DNA of 64,000 nt from assembly GCA_030704615.1 (NCBI GenBank), contig CM060734.1, positions 13,268,001 to 13,332,000 of the forward strand, in the 5' to 3' direction. A program made the translations under genes and the position numbers. Below, piece by piece: positions 20,470 to 31,515 of this stretch. The stretch is from Takakia lepidozioides. Taxonomy: Eukaryota; Streptophyta; Takakiopsida; Takakiales; Takakiaceae. The notes under the pieces were generated by a model. It saw only the letters and a list, made by a program, of their open reading frames with translations, had not been told where the DNA came from and did not search any database. The stretch's first letter is position 1; each line of letters opens with the position of its first letter.

Positions 20470-21735
20470 TACACCTACTCCGAGTGTAGGAGGATGGTCG
20501 GGTGAGGATTGTGCCTCACCCAATACAGCGTGCACGGCTAGTGCGGCATACCCATTAGGAGTTGGGGACATTTTGGAAGTGCGACGCACTCACAGTTTAC
20601 TGTCAGGGGGTAGTATTGGTGGCGTGGTATGCGTACAGAGGTGCAACAGTCGGTGGCTAGGTGCATAATGTGTGACAAGGTGCGTGCTTCAATCATGGGG
20701 GATTGGGCTACAGGTGGAGTCTTGACTTCGCAGGACCGTTGCCACTGACTAAATAACACCACCACAAATATGTGTTGGTGATGGTGAGCACTTCTCCAAG
20801 TGGATTGAGTTGGTTCCATTGCCTGACAAGGCTAGTGAGGGGGCTGCGTATGCATTCTTGGATCGTGTGCTTAGCCAATTCGGTGCTCCAGCTGAGGTAC
20901 TCACGGACTAAGGGAGAGAGTTCTTGGGGGAGTTTCAGGTTTTGTGTGATAAAGCCTTGATAGACCACCGCACCACTTCTCGGGATCATCCTGAGGCCGA
21001 TGGCTTGGCAGAGAGAGTTGTTCAGACGGTGAAGAGGGGTTTGCGCAAGTATGGCTTGCAGAAGGGACACCTAGGAGATTAGGATCTTCAGGTGCTTTGG
21101 TTAGCCATGGGCTACAGGTTCGCCAAGCAAGCATCACTTGCTTCCTTCTCACCATATTTCCTTCTCTTTGGCCAAGAGCCGGATTTGCATGCTGCCATTC
21201 GTAGGGACACTGCTTAAGTTCTTAACCTTGATGATCCGGACGTGTGGATACGTGCATGTGATCAGCGTGCAAAGTTGTTCAAGAAAGTCATGCCCATGGC
21301 TTTTGAGAACCTTGCCATTGCACAACACCGTGACACGTTGAGGTATGCCACTATACGTGGTGGAGGACATCGTCCTGGGGTTCGGAGGTTTAGCCCTGGT
21401 GACTATGTTTATTTGCAGCAGACTGCTCATACAACCCTGGATGTGATTGCAGGGCGTGTTATTCTGAGGGTTTGAGAGGTGTTGCCCTCACGAGTCCTGA
21501 TCCTAGAGGGTCGGGATGGCATAACTTGTGCGTAATTGTACGTCATGTCACCTTCCCAATGTCGATGGCAGTGGTACCTGAAGGTTTGAGGTGCATGCTC
21601 TGTGGGTCTGCCAAAGGGGCAGCCACCATGCTGGTGTGTGATCGATGCTTAGGAGGTTGGCACATGGGATGCTTGACACCACCTCTTGAGAAGGTTCCTG
21701 ATGGAGATTGGTTGTATCCACACTACTTGGAATAG
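20470..21735 (+). pseudogene. Integrase with C-terminal PHD finger
   Basis: The integrase core reads SLDFAGPLPLT (first Asp, ~20,724), SQFGAPAEVLTD with a stop before GREFLGEF (second Asp), and DHPEADGLAERVVQ (Glu, ~20,990), then YFLLFGQEPDL and MPMAFENLAIAQH. The integrase C-terminal domain follows (PGVRRFSPGDYVYL). After it comes a PHD finger (21,592-21,735). Several stops interrupt the frame. One, TGA in RV*EVLP, is CGA (Arg) in the relative at 48.2 kb, a CG-to-TG change. The integrase inserts the cDNA; the added finger could direct it to chromatin. Confidence 0.8.
21592..21735 (+). other. PHD-finger domain at the integrase C-terminus
   Basis: Cys/His spacing is CMLC, then CDRC, then WHMGC, with the PHD-typical P-L-(E)-x-VPDGDW preceding the last pair. 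The last two ligands read Y and Y (WLYPHYL), each one G-to-A transition from Cys. In the minus-strand copy they are both Cys (WLCP-stop-C at ~47,966-47,985). Together the copies show a Cys4-His-Cys3 finger. PHD fingers usually bind histone H3 tails. A further conserved stretch (APDLLIYRV, ~21,868-21,891) follows it in both copies. Confidence 0.8.
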
Positions 21736-22095
21736 TGGCAGTGGACATGACTAGAGGCAGCTAACAAGACATGGGAGGCCAAGCTCATAGGAGTCAATAC
21801 ACGAGATCCCAGGCTCAAGTTCATAGGTTGCAAGACGGCGACTAACGATGGGGCAATTCTTGCACCCGACCTCTTGATCTATCGAGTTTGAGTGTAGTAG
21901 GGACAGTGGTGGAGGACTGAGGCTACAGTCACTATCACATCTTGTGGCTACCTGGACTTAGAGGGACCTAAGCACCAGCTAGGGGGGCGATTGTGTGGAC
22001 TAGTGACTGCCATAGTGGGCAGCATAGTGGCAGTCTAGTGGTTGGACTAGTGGTATACTAGTGTGTGGTATGCACATGTGTTGTGTGGTTTGGGA

Positions 22096-22950
22096 CAGCG
22101 ATGTAGTTGTGTAGCGATATGTATGCGCACGATACATCTCTCCACTTATTGCAATCCCATCCAGGCACGGTGCACAAGGTTCTTGGTGACCACCTAGCCA
22201 ACACCACCCCTACCCCAGAACCCAGCACCACCATTGACAAATTTACCTTCCTCTCCCCAGACATACTCACTGCTACGCTAAAAGCCCTCACCCCTCTCCC
22301 GGGATTCTCCCCCCCACCCCCAAACCCATCACAGTTATCCACATCCCCTTTACCAGGCACAGCTCCATCTGCACGCCTCCACATCCCAAATATCTGCACT
22401 AGTTCCTTTACTATCACATCTTGGAACGTTGGCTACTTACTACTAGCATTCAGAGCCTCATCCATCTCCTAACAGACTTCACTCCCCCCCATATTATCAT
22501 GCTGCAAGAGACCAAATTGCACACACGTAACACTAATAGCTCTTACATCAATAAACTTCTCCCAGACTACTACCTATTATATGATAATCCCCTCACTGCC
22601 CCCACAATGTCTTCTTAGGAGATCAGCCCCGTACAAACCCACTAGGGGAGGCGTTGCCCTTGGCATCCTACGCTCCCACCACTCACCCAGCACCACCACA
22701 AAAATCACCTTGCCCATACATCTTAGGTCCCACCTCCAGATTGTCCACTTACACCCGTCAGCTCTCACTCCCATTTTACTAATTCACTTGTATATGCCCT
22801 CACACGATGAGGACCTGCCAATGATACCCGAACTCCTAAGCACCATATCCACTACTATTACCCACCTGACCACCAACAATACCATGTCATATTGGCAGGA
22901 GACTTCAACAGGGACATTGCACTTCTTGGCCATACCAACGAATATAATAG
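22096..22950 (+). pseudogene. LINE AP-endonuclease domain (frameshifted)
   Basis: After a Pro-rich stretch the reading frames give FTITSWNVGYL (~22,410), IIMLQETKLH (~22,495), GGVALGIL (~22,648), LLIHLYMPS (~22,778) and, in a third frame, LAGDFNRDIALLGHTNEYNR (~22,890-22,950). N-x-G, QETK, the Y-x-PS block and GDFN are the ordered signature of APE-type endonucleases of LINEs, which nick the target DNA. Three frame changes in ~550 bp make it inactive. It is probably the continuation of the LINE at 11,056-11,540. No RT follows. Confidence 0.8.
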
Positions 22951-23840
22951 GTGAGAGGTGAGAGGTGAGGGGGGATGGTGGTGGTAGTGCTTAGATTTAT
23001 GAAGCGGCCATCGGGGTAGTGGACGATAATAAATACAGGGGGGTTGTTTGATACATAAGGTGTTCGGATAATAAACTGGGAGTATGGGTGAGGGGCCATT
23101 TGTATGCGTAAATTTTGGGTGAAAGGGAGGGTGGAGCTGGTGGGGGGGTGGGTGTATGTTTGGTAAGTATACAAGTAGGTGTGGTTAGAGGGGGGGCAGT
23201 AATATAAATAAACTTTAGCCTGGGGGCCTCTTGTCAGGAGCGGGCAGGGATGTAGAGTAGGAGTAGAGCTTGTGGTTTGGTTAAGAGGGGGGAAGGAATG
23301 GGCGGACGGATGATCTTTGTCATGGATGGACGCGGATGAATGTGCCCGTGGGAGTTTGAATTTACGGTTGTGGCTGTCAGGGATGTGAGGGCGGGTTGAT
23401 GTGATGTTGAGGACATTGGGTATGTGGCGAGCGGGCACGTTGGCCATGTGGCCGGTATTAATGAGGTGGCGCGATGATGTGATGGACAAGACTGGGGCGC
23501 TGGGCAAGCTCCCTCGCACCTGCGAGACTCACTACCCCCGTCGCCACAGCCAACACACACCCCTGCTCACCACACCGGCACGATTGTGATTGTAGTGGGT
23601 GCGAGGGTAGAGAACTTGTGCGCAATCCAGGGTGCATTTTGGAGAGTAAGCACTTGGAATGCAGGTGGAAGAGTGCATTGAGGCGGAAGGAAAAGCATGG
23701 TATTGCGTAGTAGAAGCCGGAAATACAAGCCTCCTATGGTGAGTAGTGATATGGAGAAGCAAGGGAGTCCAAGTGAGAGCTAGGGAGAGTAGAGCTGTCT
23801 GGAATAGACTATGGAGAGTGAAATGGCCTCTGGATTTAGC
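22951..23840. other. Junction sequence without a supportable gene
   Basis: G-rich on the plus strand at first (gtgagaggtgagaggtgagg). A 204-codon minus-strand frame (22,905-23,519) is Pro/Thr/His-rich, has no recognisable motif, and overlaps the end of the endonuclease. It may be LINE-derived non-coding sequence in the opposite orientation. Confidence 0.4.
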
Positions 23841-23909
23841 TAGGGACTCAAGCATTGGTGTTGGGGGCGTACATGGTAATGGTGCTCATCAATTGAGCCT
23901 TGGTGGTGT

Positions 23910-26335
23910 TCAGGGTCGGCAGTGACGCTGGCAGCAGCTGAGGCTCCGTTTTGACAGTGGCTGAGTCCACTGGGCTGAAGGCGGGGGGGGGGGGGTGGGC
24001 GGAAGTTTGATGAGAGTCGTAGTCGGTTGGCCCCTGCTTGCAAGTAGTTGCGTTGTCGGAAGAGATTGGGGTAGGTAACCCTGGCGGGGCAGCTTATCCA
24101 GCACAAGCTTAGCATGATTGTATAAGTTTTCCAGGTTGGCGCCAAGATTTTTGGTGATGGAGTCTTGAAGTGAAACAAGGTAAGAGTGGTGAGTTTCATG
24201 TTGGGTCGCAATGGTGAGGACGAACCTGTTCTCCATGGCTGCTAGATCACCCTTGAACTCGGATTTGATAGAGATGGCATGTGTAGCTAGTTTTTTGTCA
24301 ATCTCGGACATCAAAAAGTCATGCCCGTGCTTCGAGTTTGATGTGGATTTGATAGAGATAGAGTGGACAGTGTCAGCGAGGGCTTGGTTTTTGTTGGCTA
24401 CCCTCAGCCTGTCAAGAATTCCCGCCGCTGGCGGTGTGGCCCCGTTAGGGCTGATGGTATGCGGTTCGAACTGGATGAGCCTGTCAATTACGAGCACCGG
24501 CGGACGGTTGCACCATTGTGCGTAGACACTAGGATTCCGGCAGGTGACTCGAGCCATTGCGGTGTGTCTGGATTTCTCCATCCTGACGATTATGTTGAAG
24601 TGGATATGCTCCGTGCTGTAATTGCCGAAGATGCCAAGAAGGGCTGCCTCAGTGGCAGCCTACGAATGCAGCGGGTTAAGGTTTTTCACCACCAAGGTAA
24701 GGGCATCCCGCTCGGCGATGGCCTCTTGTGGTGTTGCGGTGATCCCTGCAGTCATGCTGGATCGACGAGTGCGGAGTTGCGGTTTGATCAGGGAGTGTTC
24801 GATGCGGACGCCTTGTATTAACGTGCGCTTCTTGGTATCCTCCGCAGCTAGATAGATAAATTTTTTTTGAAGTAGGTCCTGCCTTCTGATCATAGAGGAT
24901 TTCGAATTCATCTCCGTGCTGGTAAGTTTCCATGACAAGGTGCATGGTAAGCTTACTGGCGAGTTTGCCGAGCAGAACTTCGCTGGCTAAGCGGAGAGAT
25001 AGTCAGGCGAAGCAGGTAGGTCAAATGCTTTTTCAATTTTACCTTGCATTTTCGCCCCCGAGGCCATTGTCATGACGAAGGCGCGGTTTCCTTTGAGCAA
25101 TGCTAGTCCATCCGTGGCGGGGTGCAACAACTCCACCTTGAGAAAGCCATTCCAAGTTTTGCTCCCAGGCTTGGTGTAGGCAGTGACTGGGGAGTAGAGG
25201 ATGGTTCCCAGCGGGATATTCATGTCCTCAAAGCGCTTGGGGGCTCGGTAGAGAGCTAGCTCCTTGGGCATGTCTGTATCAGCATCAAACGGATGATGAT
25301 GTGCGGGGGCGAGGCCGAAAGGTCCGAGACTGGGTCAATCTGGGTGCTTTTGGGTAATTGGGTGAGCGGGAGGAGCTGGCCTTCACAGCCGTCGGGCCTT
25401 GTTGATGGGAAGTGGAGCTGGGAAACATGCGGGAACGCCTTTGGACAGTGGCGTATTTCTTGAATTTTGGAGTTGCACAGGCCAATGTACTGGAGTCCAA
25501 AGGAGGAGCGCTCCTCTGTGACGATGGGCAGCGCGGAGTCCACAGCATATTGCTCGAGAGTGGAGTATCTTGTCCAGAGATATTGCGGGTTGGAGGAGCC
25601 TGGAGAGCCTTCGCGTGGTGTGGGACTTTGCGAGCCTTTGGACTTTTTTTGATCTGAGTGGCTGCTCCCAGCCTCACTGTTGGATTCGCTAGCAATGCGC
25701 TTGGTGCGGGGGTGGACAGCCAACTCCTCCCTTGGCGGGTTGAGAACTGCGTGGAGTGGCGCCTGAATCTGGGCAGGTGTAGGTGAAAGCAGCGGGGGTG
25801 TAGCAGTGTGACCTCCGGATGGCTGCCCGTTGTTGATCTTGGCCGGGCTTTGCGTGGAGCGGGCTTGATATGCATTCTCTGCTGCAAAGAATTCGTCCGA
25901 GGGATGCATGTCACTGGCTTCCATCCCATCCATGCCGTAGTCTTTGTCCGTGTGATTAGCCATTGAGGTAGAACGTGGAACAGAGAGGGAGCTGGATTTC
26001 TTGCTACGCGTGACTATGGAAGAAGAAGGTCGCTGAGCCTTTTGAATATTGCCACCCCGTTTTTGTACGCTGCCGAGTTTAGAGCTAGACATGCGGAAGT
26101 GGAAGCCTTTAGCTGGAGACTGTGCTAGAGAGAGAGAGAAATGAGATGTAGAAGATGGGAATTGAGAGCTGGGGCAGTGATGGTTAGGGAGTGGGGTGGA
26201 GAGATTGTGTGAGGTGAGGGGTGGTTGCAGTATATATGAGCAGGTAGGTTGGTGGTGACTTCGCAGCACTTGGCGGCGAGGCCCCTCTGGTGTATTAATT
26301 GGAGCCGTTGCCCATTTGTGTTTGCGCGGCGGCAT
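23910..26335 (-). pseudogene. LINE ORF1-like protein (minus strand, frameshifted)
   Basis: Minus-strand coding in three pieces. 26,335-25,256 is Ser/Pro-rich and charged at the N-terminus with a cluster KRIASESNSEAGSSHS. 25,271-24,987 contains KTWNGFLKVELLHPATDGLA and ALLKGNRAFVMTM, resembling the nucleic-acid-binding core of LINE ORF1 proteins. 24,945-23,910, after two shifts, contains a helical stretch (DFLMSEIDKKLATHAISI...) and a Pro-rich tail. The upstream region on the same strand (26.4-29.6 kb) has the look of a long LINE 5' region. Assignment as ORF1 rests on this layout and on general resemblance. A different gag-like RNA-binding protein is possible. Confidence 0.5.
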
Positions 26336-26415
26336 TGGGGTGTTTGGGAGAGGGGGGATGTAATGGAGAGTAATCGAAGTGCTAGGTGGTGACGGGGGTC
26401 TGTCAGCGGGCAGAG

Positions 26416-28800
26416 CTATGCGACGTAAATTGTGAGAGATCCGATGTGTTGGGGGGTGATGCTAGCCGTCACAGAGTTAAATTGAGAGTGATGGTGAGGA
26501 CGTAGGAGGGGGGCGTTAAGCCAATTTAGGGAGCTTAGCATTAAGAGGTTTCTGTCATTGTAGACTGTGGATGAGAAAAGGAGTGAGTGTGGATTGGGTG
26601 TGTTAATAACGTGCCTGCAGAGGGGGGCGTGCATTGGCTGGCGCAGGTTGAAATTTATGAGAGTGTGACTACTTGTAGTTGTGATGCTCGTGTGAGTTGT
26701 GGACTGGGATTTTACGGGTAATAAGGGGCATGCATTGGTTCCTGTGCAGAGCAAGGGAGGGGTCTGAGATTGTGTGGTGAGGCTTTGGATGATGTATGAG
26801 GAGTATAGCTATGGGTGACTAACTTGCTCCTGTGCATGTGTGGCCAGGTATGCATGTGGCAATCTGAGATGGAGGCGGGCAGAGACCCGCGGAAAGGGTT
26901 TGGGGGGGTTGTGGGGGGCTAGGATAGAGTAGACAGTATAGTGGGACATGAGGATTGGGGGGAGATAGGGGTCGATCTGTGCTTTGTGTAGCGGGTATAG
27001 TTATCAGAGATGGTATATGGGCTGCATTGGTTGTGTTGAGGGCATGGTAAGGGGGAGTATACAAGATATGGGCCATGTGGGCTTGTTATGTGGTTAGGAA
27101 CCGAGGCCCTGGACTGGGGCAGCATGCAGTGGAGGCAATGAGGGGAGAGTATGCATTGGGGGAATGCGTGTAGAGTGGGTACGTATGTTGGGCAAGTGTG
27201 TGGAAACAGCTGGGGTAGAGAGATCCATTGCCCTTGAGAGAAATTGACATATGCAGGGCATATTGTCAGAGTTGAATTAGATACAGAGAGCCATTGAATC
27301 AGAGTAACATTTGGAGTGGAAATTAGGTGTTGTGAGAGGTCCACGTTTATCAAGTAAGCTCGGTGGGCAGACTTGGGCAGTTTGGATAGTAGGTGACACC
27401 TAGGAAGATGTCTGAAGTGATGATTTTGAATAGTGACATAAGGTGGCGAAGTGAGTTTTATGGGCAGATGGGGGGGTAGGGCAAACCTGAGAGACAGTGG
27501 CCATCTGGAGAGATGTGCAAAGTGGAAATTTCTGTATAGATAGGGTACATATGCGGGCCATATGTGACATATTGGTTGGAGTCTTGTGGCAGGGCCATTA
27601 AGAGAGGGATTGCAGTTAGTACAGTAGATAGGAAAATATGGGGGGGGGCCCGGTGGTGCAAGGGCAGAGTACAGTGAAGGGCATGAGGAGGAGTATGGAT
27701 TGGGGAGTTTGTTGTAGCAAGGGTGAAACTGCAGGGCAGAGGTGCAGTAGCAGTTGGGGTGGAGAGAGCAATTGCAGACGAGAGACACAAAGATATGTAG
27801 AGCATATTGTCAAAAGTGAGTGAGAGAACGAGAGCCATTGAGATTGAATAACACTTGAAGAGGTACGTAGACTGGGTGGTCCATAGATGAAAAATAAACT
27901 AGGTAAGTGGAGTGTAGCAACTTGGTTAGAAGATGATACCTGGCAGGATGGCGAGAGTGACGGTTCTGAATAGATGGAGGAGGTGGTAGAGGGTGCTGCC
28001 GGGACAGCTGGTCAGGTGGGACGAGACTGAGGTTCGGGAGCCATCTGGGGAGATGGACGAAGTGGTATTTGTTGGGTATAGAAGATACATACGCCGAGCA
28101 TATGTGAGACTTTGAGTGGAGCCTGGTCACACAGCCAGTGAGAGAGCGATTGTGGTTAGTACAGCAGACAGAAAATGGTGAAAGTGCTACATTTGCTGTG
28201 TAATTGGGAGGGGCAATGCAGTGCACAGGATTGGCAGGCAGTGAGAGTGCTGTTGGGTGTGGGAGCAGAGAGGTGGGATATGCAGCAGGGTGCCAGTAGG
28301 GTAGCAATGTAGACAACAAGAATTCGGGCAGACTGTAGTTGTTCAGTATGTAACAATGGCATATAGCATAGATGGTGGAGGGAGTGGTAGTGGAAGTGAA
28401 GTGGATGATGGTGTGGTTAGGGGCCTTGGGTGGTGGCTGAGACATAGAAGGGGTTTGGAGCAGAAGATCTGGGGTGCTGGGTGAATTGAAGGTGGGTCGG
28501 GGAGGTAGGACTGAGCACTGGAGTAGTGAGTAGGGCTTGGAAGTGGTAAATGCTGCGTACAGTGTTGAGCAAGAATTGGGGAAAGCACCAACAGAGAAAT
28601 GTGGAAACGATTGCAATAAAGGAAGGAGTGGTATAAATATTGAGTGAGGGGTGAGTATGCTTCCTGGTAGAAAATAGACGGTAAGGTAATGGATGTTGGA
28701 GCTGGAGCCGCCTTCTTGGCAGGGATATCGGGGTCCAGATGATGATAAGTGACTCCATGCCTCGAGATCGACACTCGCCCTCGCCAAGGGCTATAGGTAG
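26416..28800 (-). repeat. C-rich LINE 5' region with diverged tandem monomers of ~545 bp
   Basis: Read on the minus strand this is pyrimidine-rich with several overlapping open frames. Two successive blocks, about 27,283-27,830 and 27,831-28,370, match each other: gagagccattgaa / gagagccattgag at 27,283 and 27,831; ggccatctggagagatg / gagccatctggggagatgg at ~27,500 and ~28,037. A third partial unit is possible near 26,960-27,280. Tandem monomers upstream of ORF1 are a known LINE promoter design. The 'ORFs' here are therefore probably not genes. Confidence 0.55.
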
Positions 28801-28820
28801 AGCATAAGGTCCGCCAGTCC

Positions 28821-29640
28821 TTATACGCCATTGTGTGCAGGCCCATTCATCATATGAGACTGTTCATGTAGAGTACTAGAAGGGGGGTGGGAAAGTGTCC
28901 ATACACCCAGATCGTCAATATCAAAAGCGCCGAGCTGAGAAGTTGTGCTCCACGGGAAGCACCTGTGGAGAAGCGGGTGTATGACAGGGGGAAGCAACCC
29001 GCCGGTGTGGACTGCTCGTGGGTAGAGGATAGGCAGATTGACCCCTGATGGGTAGTGCGTCGTTGTGAGTCTGGCAGCTGAATCGCAGCTCCATAGCGGA
29101 TAGAGGGGTGGAGGATGGTAGAACTTCCAACACCAGACAGGGGAGCTTGAATATGCCAAAGTAAGAATCGATGCAGTAACCATAATGTGAAATAGCGAAT
29201 ACACCGTAAAGAGACCCTCGAGGCCATTGGTATGGTGAGCTTTGAGCAGACAGGTATGGCGACCATCTGGAGGCCTGATGCAACTGGCCTGACGAGAAGG
29301 GATATGCCGAGCGGTCGTAGAACAGAATCGTTCCCAAAATGATGAGAAAATGAGCAATAGATAGCTTAAAAGACGCGTAAGGGAGAGACGAGTCTTACAT
29401 TCGAGGAAGAACGAGGTAGGGGTGCTGCGAAGCAGCAGAATATCGCCCCGACCCGCGGGACGAGCTATGGCTGGAGATGAAGCTAAACCCCCAGCTAGGG
29501 GTACATTAGCGGAACCGCTGTCGGGAGGGGAAACGCCCATGAAAAAAAAGGGAAAAGATGGTGGAACCCTATAGAATTAGTCATGACTAAGAATTTAGCA
29601 GAGGCTGGCGGCGGGAAGGCGGAGCTCCGCCTTCCCCTAG
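28821..29640 (-). mobile_element. LINE 5' end with GC-rich palindromic start
   Basis: At 29,618-29,632 is AAGGCGGAGCTCCGCCTT, a near-perfect palindrome. It is followed on the minus strand by a conserved block (TTAGTCATGACTAATTCTATAGGGTTCC...). A similar block, with GACGGAGCTCCGCCGAG and AGTCATG, is present at 62,395-62,476. I read this as the shared 5' terminus of one LINE family. The 239-codon frame 29,540-28,821 has no known motif and is not supported as a gene. Confidence 0.5.
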
Positions 29641-29649
29641 GACGAGGTG

Positions 29650-30665
29650 GACCCACAGATTAATGACATCCAAAATACTATTCGCAACTTCAATTGGGGT
29701 GCGGACTCCTTTGACAAAAAGCCTAGACCAGCGGTGTCATGGGCCCAAATCTGTCTCCCCAAAAATCAAGGTGGTTTGGGGGTAATGGACCGAGGCACCC
29801 AAATCATGGCTCTTCTGGGCAAATGGGTGGTTCACTTGGTAGGCCCTGAGGGTGGTTGGTGGAAAAGCCTCATTATCCCCCACATTAAAGTCAGCTCCCC
29901 ATTGCTATCTAAGCAATAGGGCCCATCCCTCAGGTGGATAACTCATGGTTTCAGTCATAAATCTGCAGGTTCCCCCCTATGGCAGGCCATCTGGGCAGTT
30001 TGCAGGAAGAAAGCTCGGCCCCTACTTATTAAGTCCGAGCCTGTCTCTTATGAAGAAACAATGAGACAATTTTTGACCCTTAACACCAACGATCCTTCTT
30101 CACTACAGAAACAACAGACTGCCAAATGGTCATCTTGGGGCTCTCCGTGGCTCACATCCGGGACATTTGGGATGGTAATTCCTTCGTTTCTCACGAGATC
30201 ATCAACCAAAATGTGGGCTCTCTCAGGGGTAATGCAGGTTACGGCATGCTGCTTCAAACTATTCCCAACCATTGGGTTTCTATCCTCCAAATACGATAGC
30301 CCACTCTCAACAGTTCACAGACTGCTCAACTATGACATGATAACCAGGAAGACACCCTCCGCTCTGCTACTCTCTGTAACATCTGGAAAACTAGGTGTCA
30401 ATGGGCTTTGGGTGGAGAGCGGTCCTACACTTCTCTTTTACTGACCACTATTTTCTTGGATGTTCAAACTGAAGCAAGGAAGGCCTTGGTCAAAATGCAC
30501 GCAGACATCTGCAGGGATCCGGAGGCTGAGCCTCAGCTCTTTAATAAATTCAAAACTACATGGGGAAGAGGAGACATCATATGCAGCGCTTCGTCAGCCG
30601 ACTGTCACTGGTCCCCGCATCCCCCTCTTGTCTGGCAAGTGAATCAGACTCCCATCCCCTGACTC
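29650..30665 (+). pseudogene. C-terminal part of an L1-type LINE reverse transcriptase
   Basis: The first frame reads IRNFNWGADSFDKKPRPAVS, WAQICLPKNQGGLGVMDRG and ALLGKWVVHLV, the conserved post-RT segment of plant L1 elements (FLWG...W..VC.PK..GGLGV). After a stop at 29,918 further Trp-rich coding continues in other frames to ~30,660, where the Cys/His zf-RVT region would be expected. RT, endonuclease and start are absent. It is a different LINE lineage from the YADD one at 10.5-11.05 kb. Confidence 0.75.
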
Positions 30666-30689
30666 CCCGGAATTCGAGAGGGAGGTTAA

Positions 30690-31515
30690 TTGGAAGCACC
30701 TCTCCGGCCGTCGTGCGGCCAGGCAACGCTCAACTGCTAGGCTCAGCTTCGACACTTAGTCTTTCTGCCAACTCCAGCTCGGAATGATGGTTGCAGGCTC
30801 CGGCAACTCCCCCATGGCATGACCTGATGCTTCCCCCTGGGCTCAATTCTCCTTATAGCTCATGCTGCAGAGGTCATACTTATAAGCTATTCCAAAATCA
30901 AGAATCCACAAAAGTCTCTCAAGCTCTCCTATCCCTCCCCCCCTGGTCCAGGCGAAATCAGTTACTATTCAGCTCAACTGTGGCTTCGACAATTAGTCTT
31001 TCTGCCAACTCCAGCTCCGAATGGTGGTTGCAGGCTCAGGCAGCTCCCCGATGGCATGTCTTCAAGCTTCCCCCTAGGCTGCCAGTTCTTAAGAACCCAA
31101 TGTCTCTCAAGCTATCCTATCCCACCTGTCGGTAGAGGCGAAATCAGTTACAATTCCCTCATCTTTTGTCTAAGTATCTCGCCTTCTACCTCTGTATCTC
31201 CTCAGGATAGATCGTAGAGTTCTCACACTTTGCCACCGTTCCAGCCCATTCTAGAAACTACTCTGGCCCGCCAGTCGACCATCGCTGGCCGGGTCGTCTT
31301 CCCTCTGGGCTCACTCCTCGTGGGCCCATTGTGAATGGATTCTTTTTTCATCCACTACGCAAAGTTTCATCCACTATGGATTGGGTCACTCCCCGCTGAG
31401 TCTATGGGTTCGCCCTCGCCAAGTATTGGCATTATGGCCCCTTGGGGTTTGTTTTTTCCCCTCATTAATAAAATTCGAGGGCTATTATCCCTTCTTTAAA
31501 AAAAAGGAAAAGAAG
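30690..31515 (+). repeat. 3' sequence with two ~95-bp repeat copies and an A-rich end
   Basis: The block ttcgacacttagtctttctg...cttccccctgggct (about 30,748-30,842) recurs at 30,982-31,078 with a few changes. Another pair is the CTCTCAAGCT(C/A)TCCTATCCC-like sequence near 30,920 and 31,105. A TTAAAAAAAAGGAAAAG stretch at ~31,496 may be the poly(A) tail of the upstream LINE. No gene is seen. Confidence 0.5.

Larger units (their letters stand above)
11545..22090 (+). mobile_element. Ty3/gypsy element with DNA methyltransferase and PHD finger (copy 1)
   Basis: A ~10.5-kb plus-strand element inserted in a LINE (N-terminal part to ~11,540, endonuclease from ~22,100). Order: long LTR/leader (11.55-14.5 kb), gag (14.57-15.8), linker and protease (16.0-17.1), C5-cytosine methyltransferase (17.4-18.5), RT and RNase H (18.8-20.2), integrase with a C-terminal PHD finger (20.5-21.74), and 3' non-coding sequence with a CTAGGGGGGCGA purine tract at ~21,978 followed by TGTG. 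Gene order protease-RT-RNase H-integrase marks it as Ty3/gypsy. Every ORF has frameshifts or stops. The outer boundaries are approximate, since no clear target duplication was found. A diverged relative lies on the minus strand at 47,159-60,958. Confidence 0.8.

Noticed and set aside
20500-21735. Chromodomain at the integrase end of the methyltransferase-bearing element
   Set aside because: No chromodomain signature follows the integrase; the visible Cys/His pattern is a PHD finger. The chromodomain belongs to the nested element at 53.9-54.2 kb.
28821-29540. 239-codon minus-strand ORF as a gene
   Set aside because: No domain, atypical composition and a position in a LINE 5' region; overlapping frames are similarly open.
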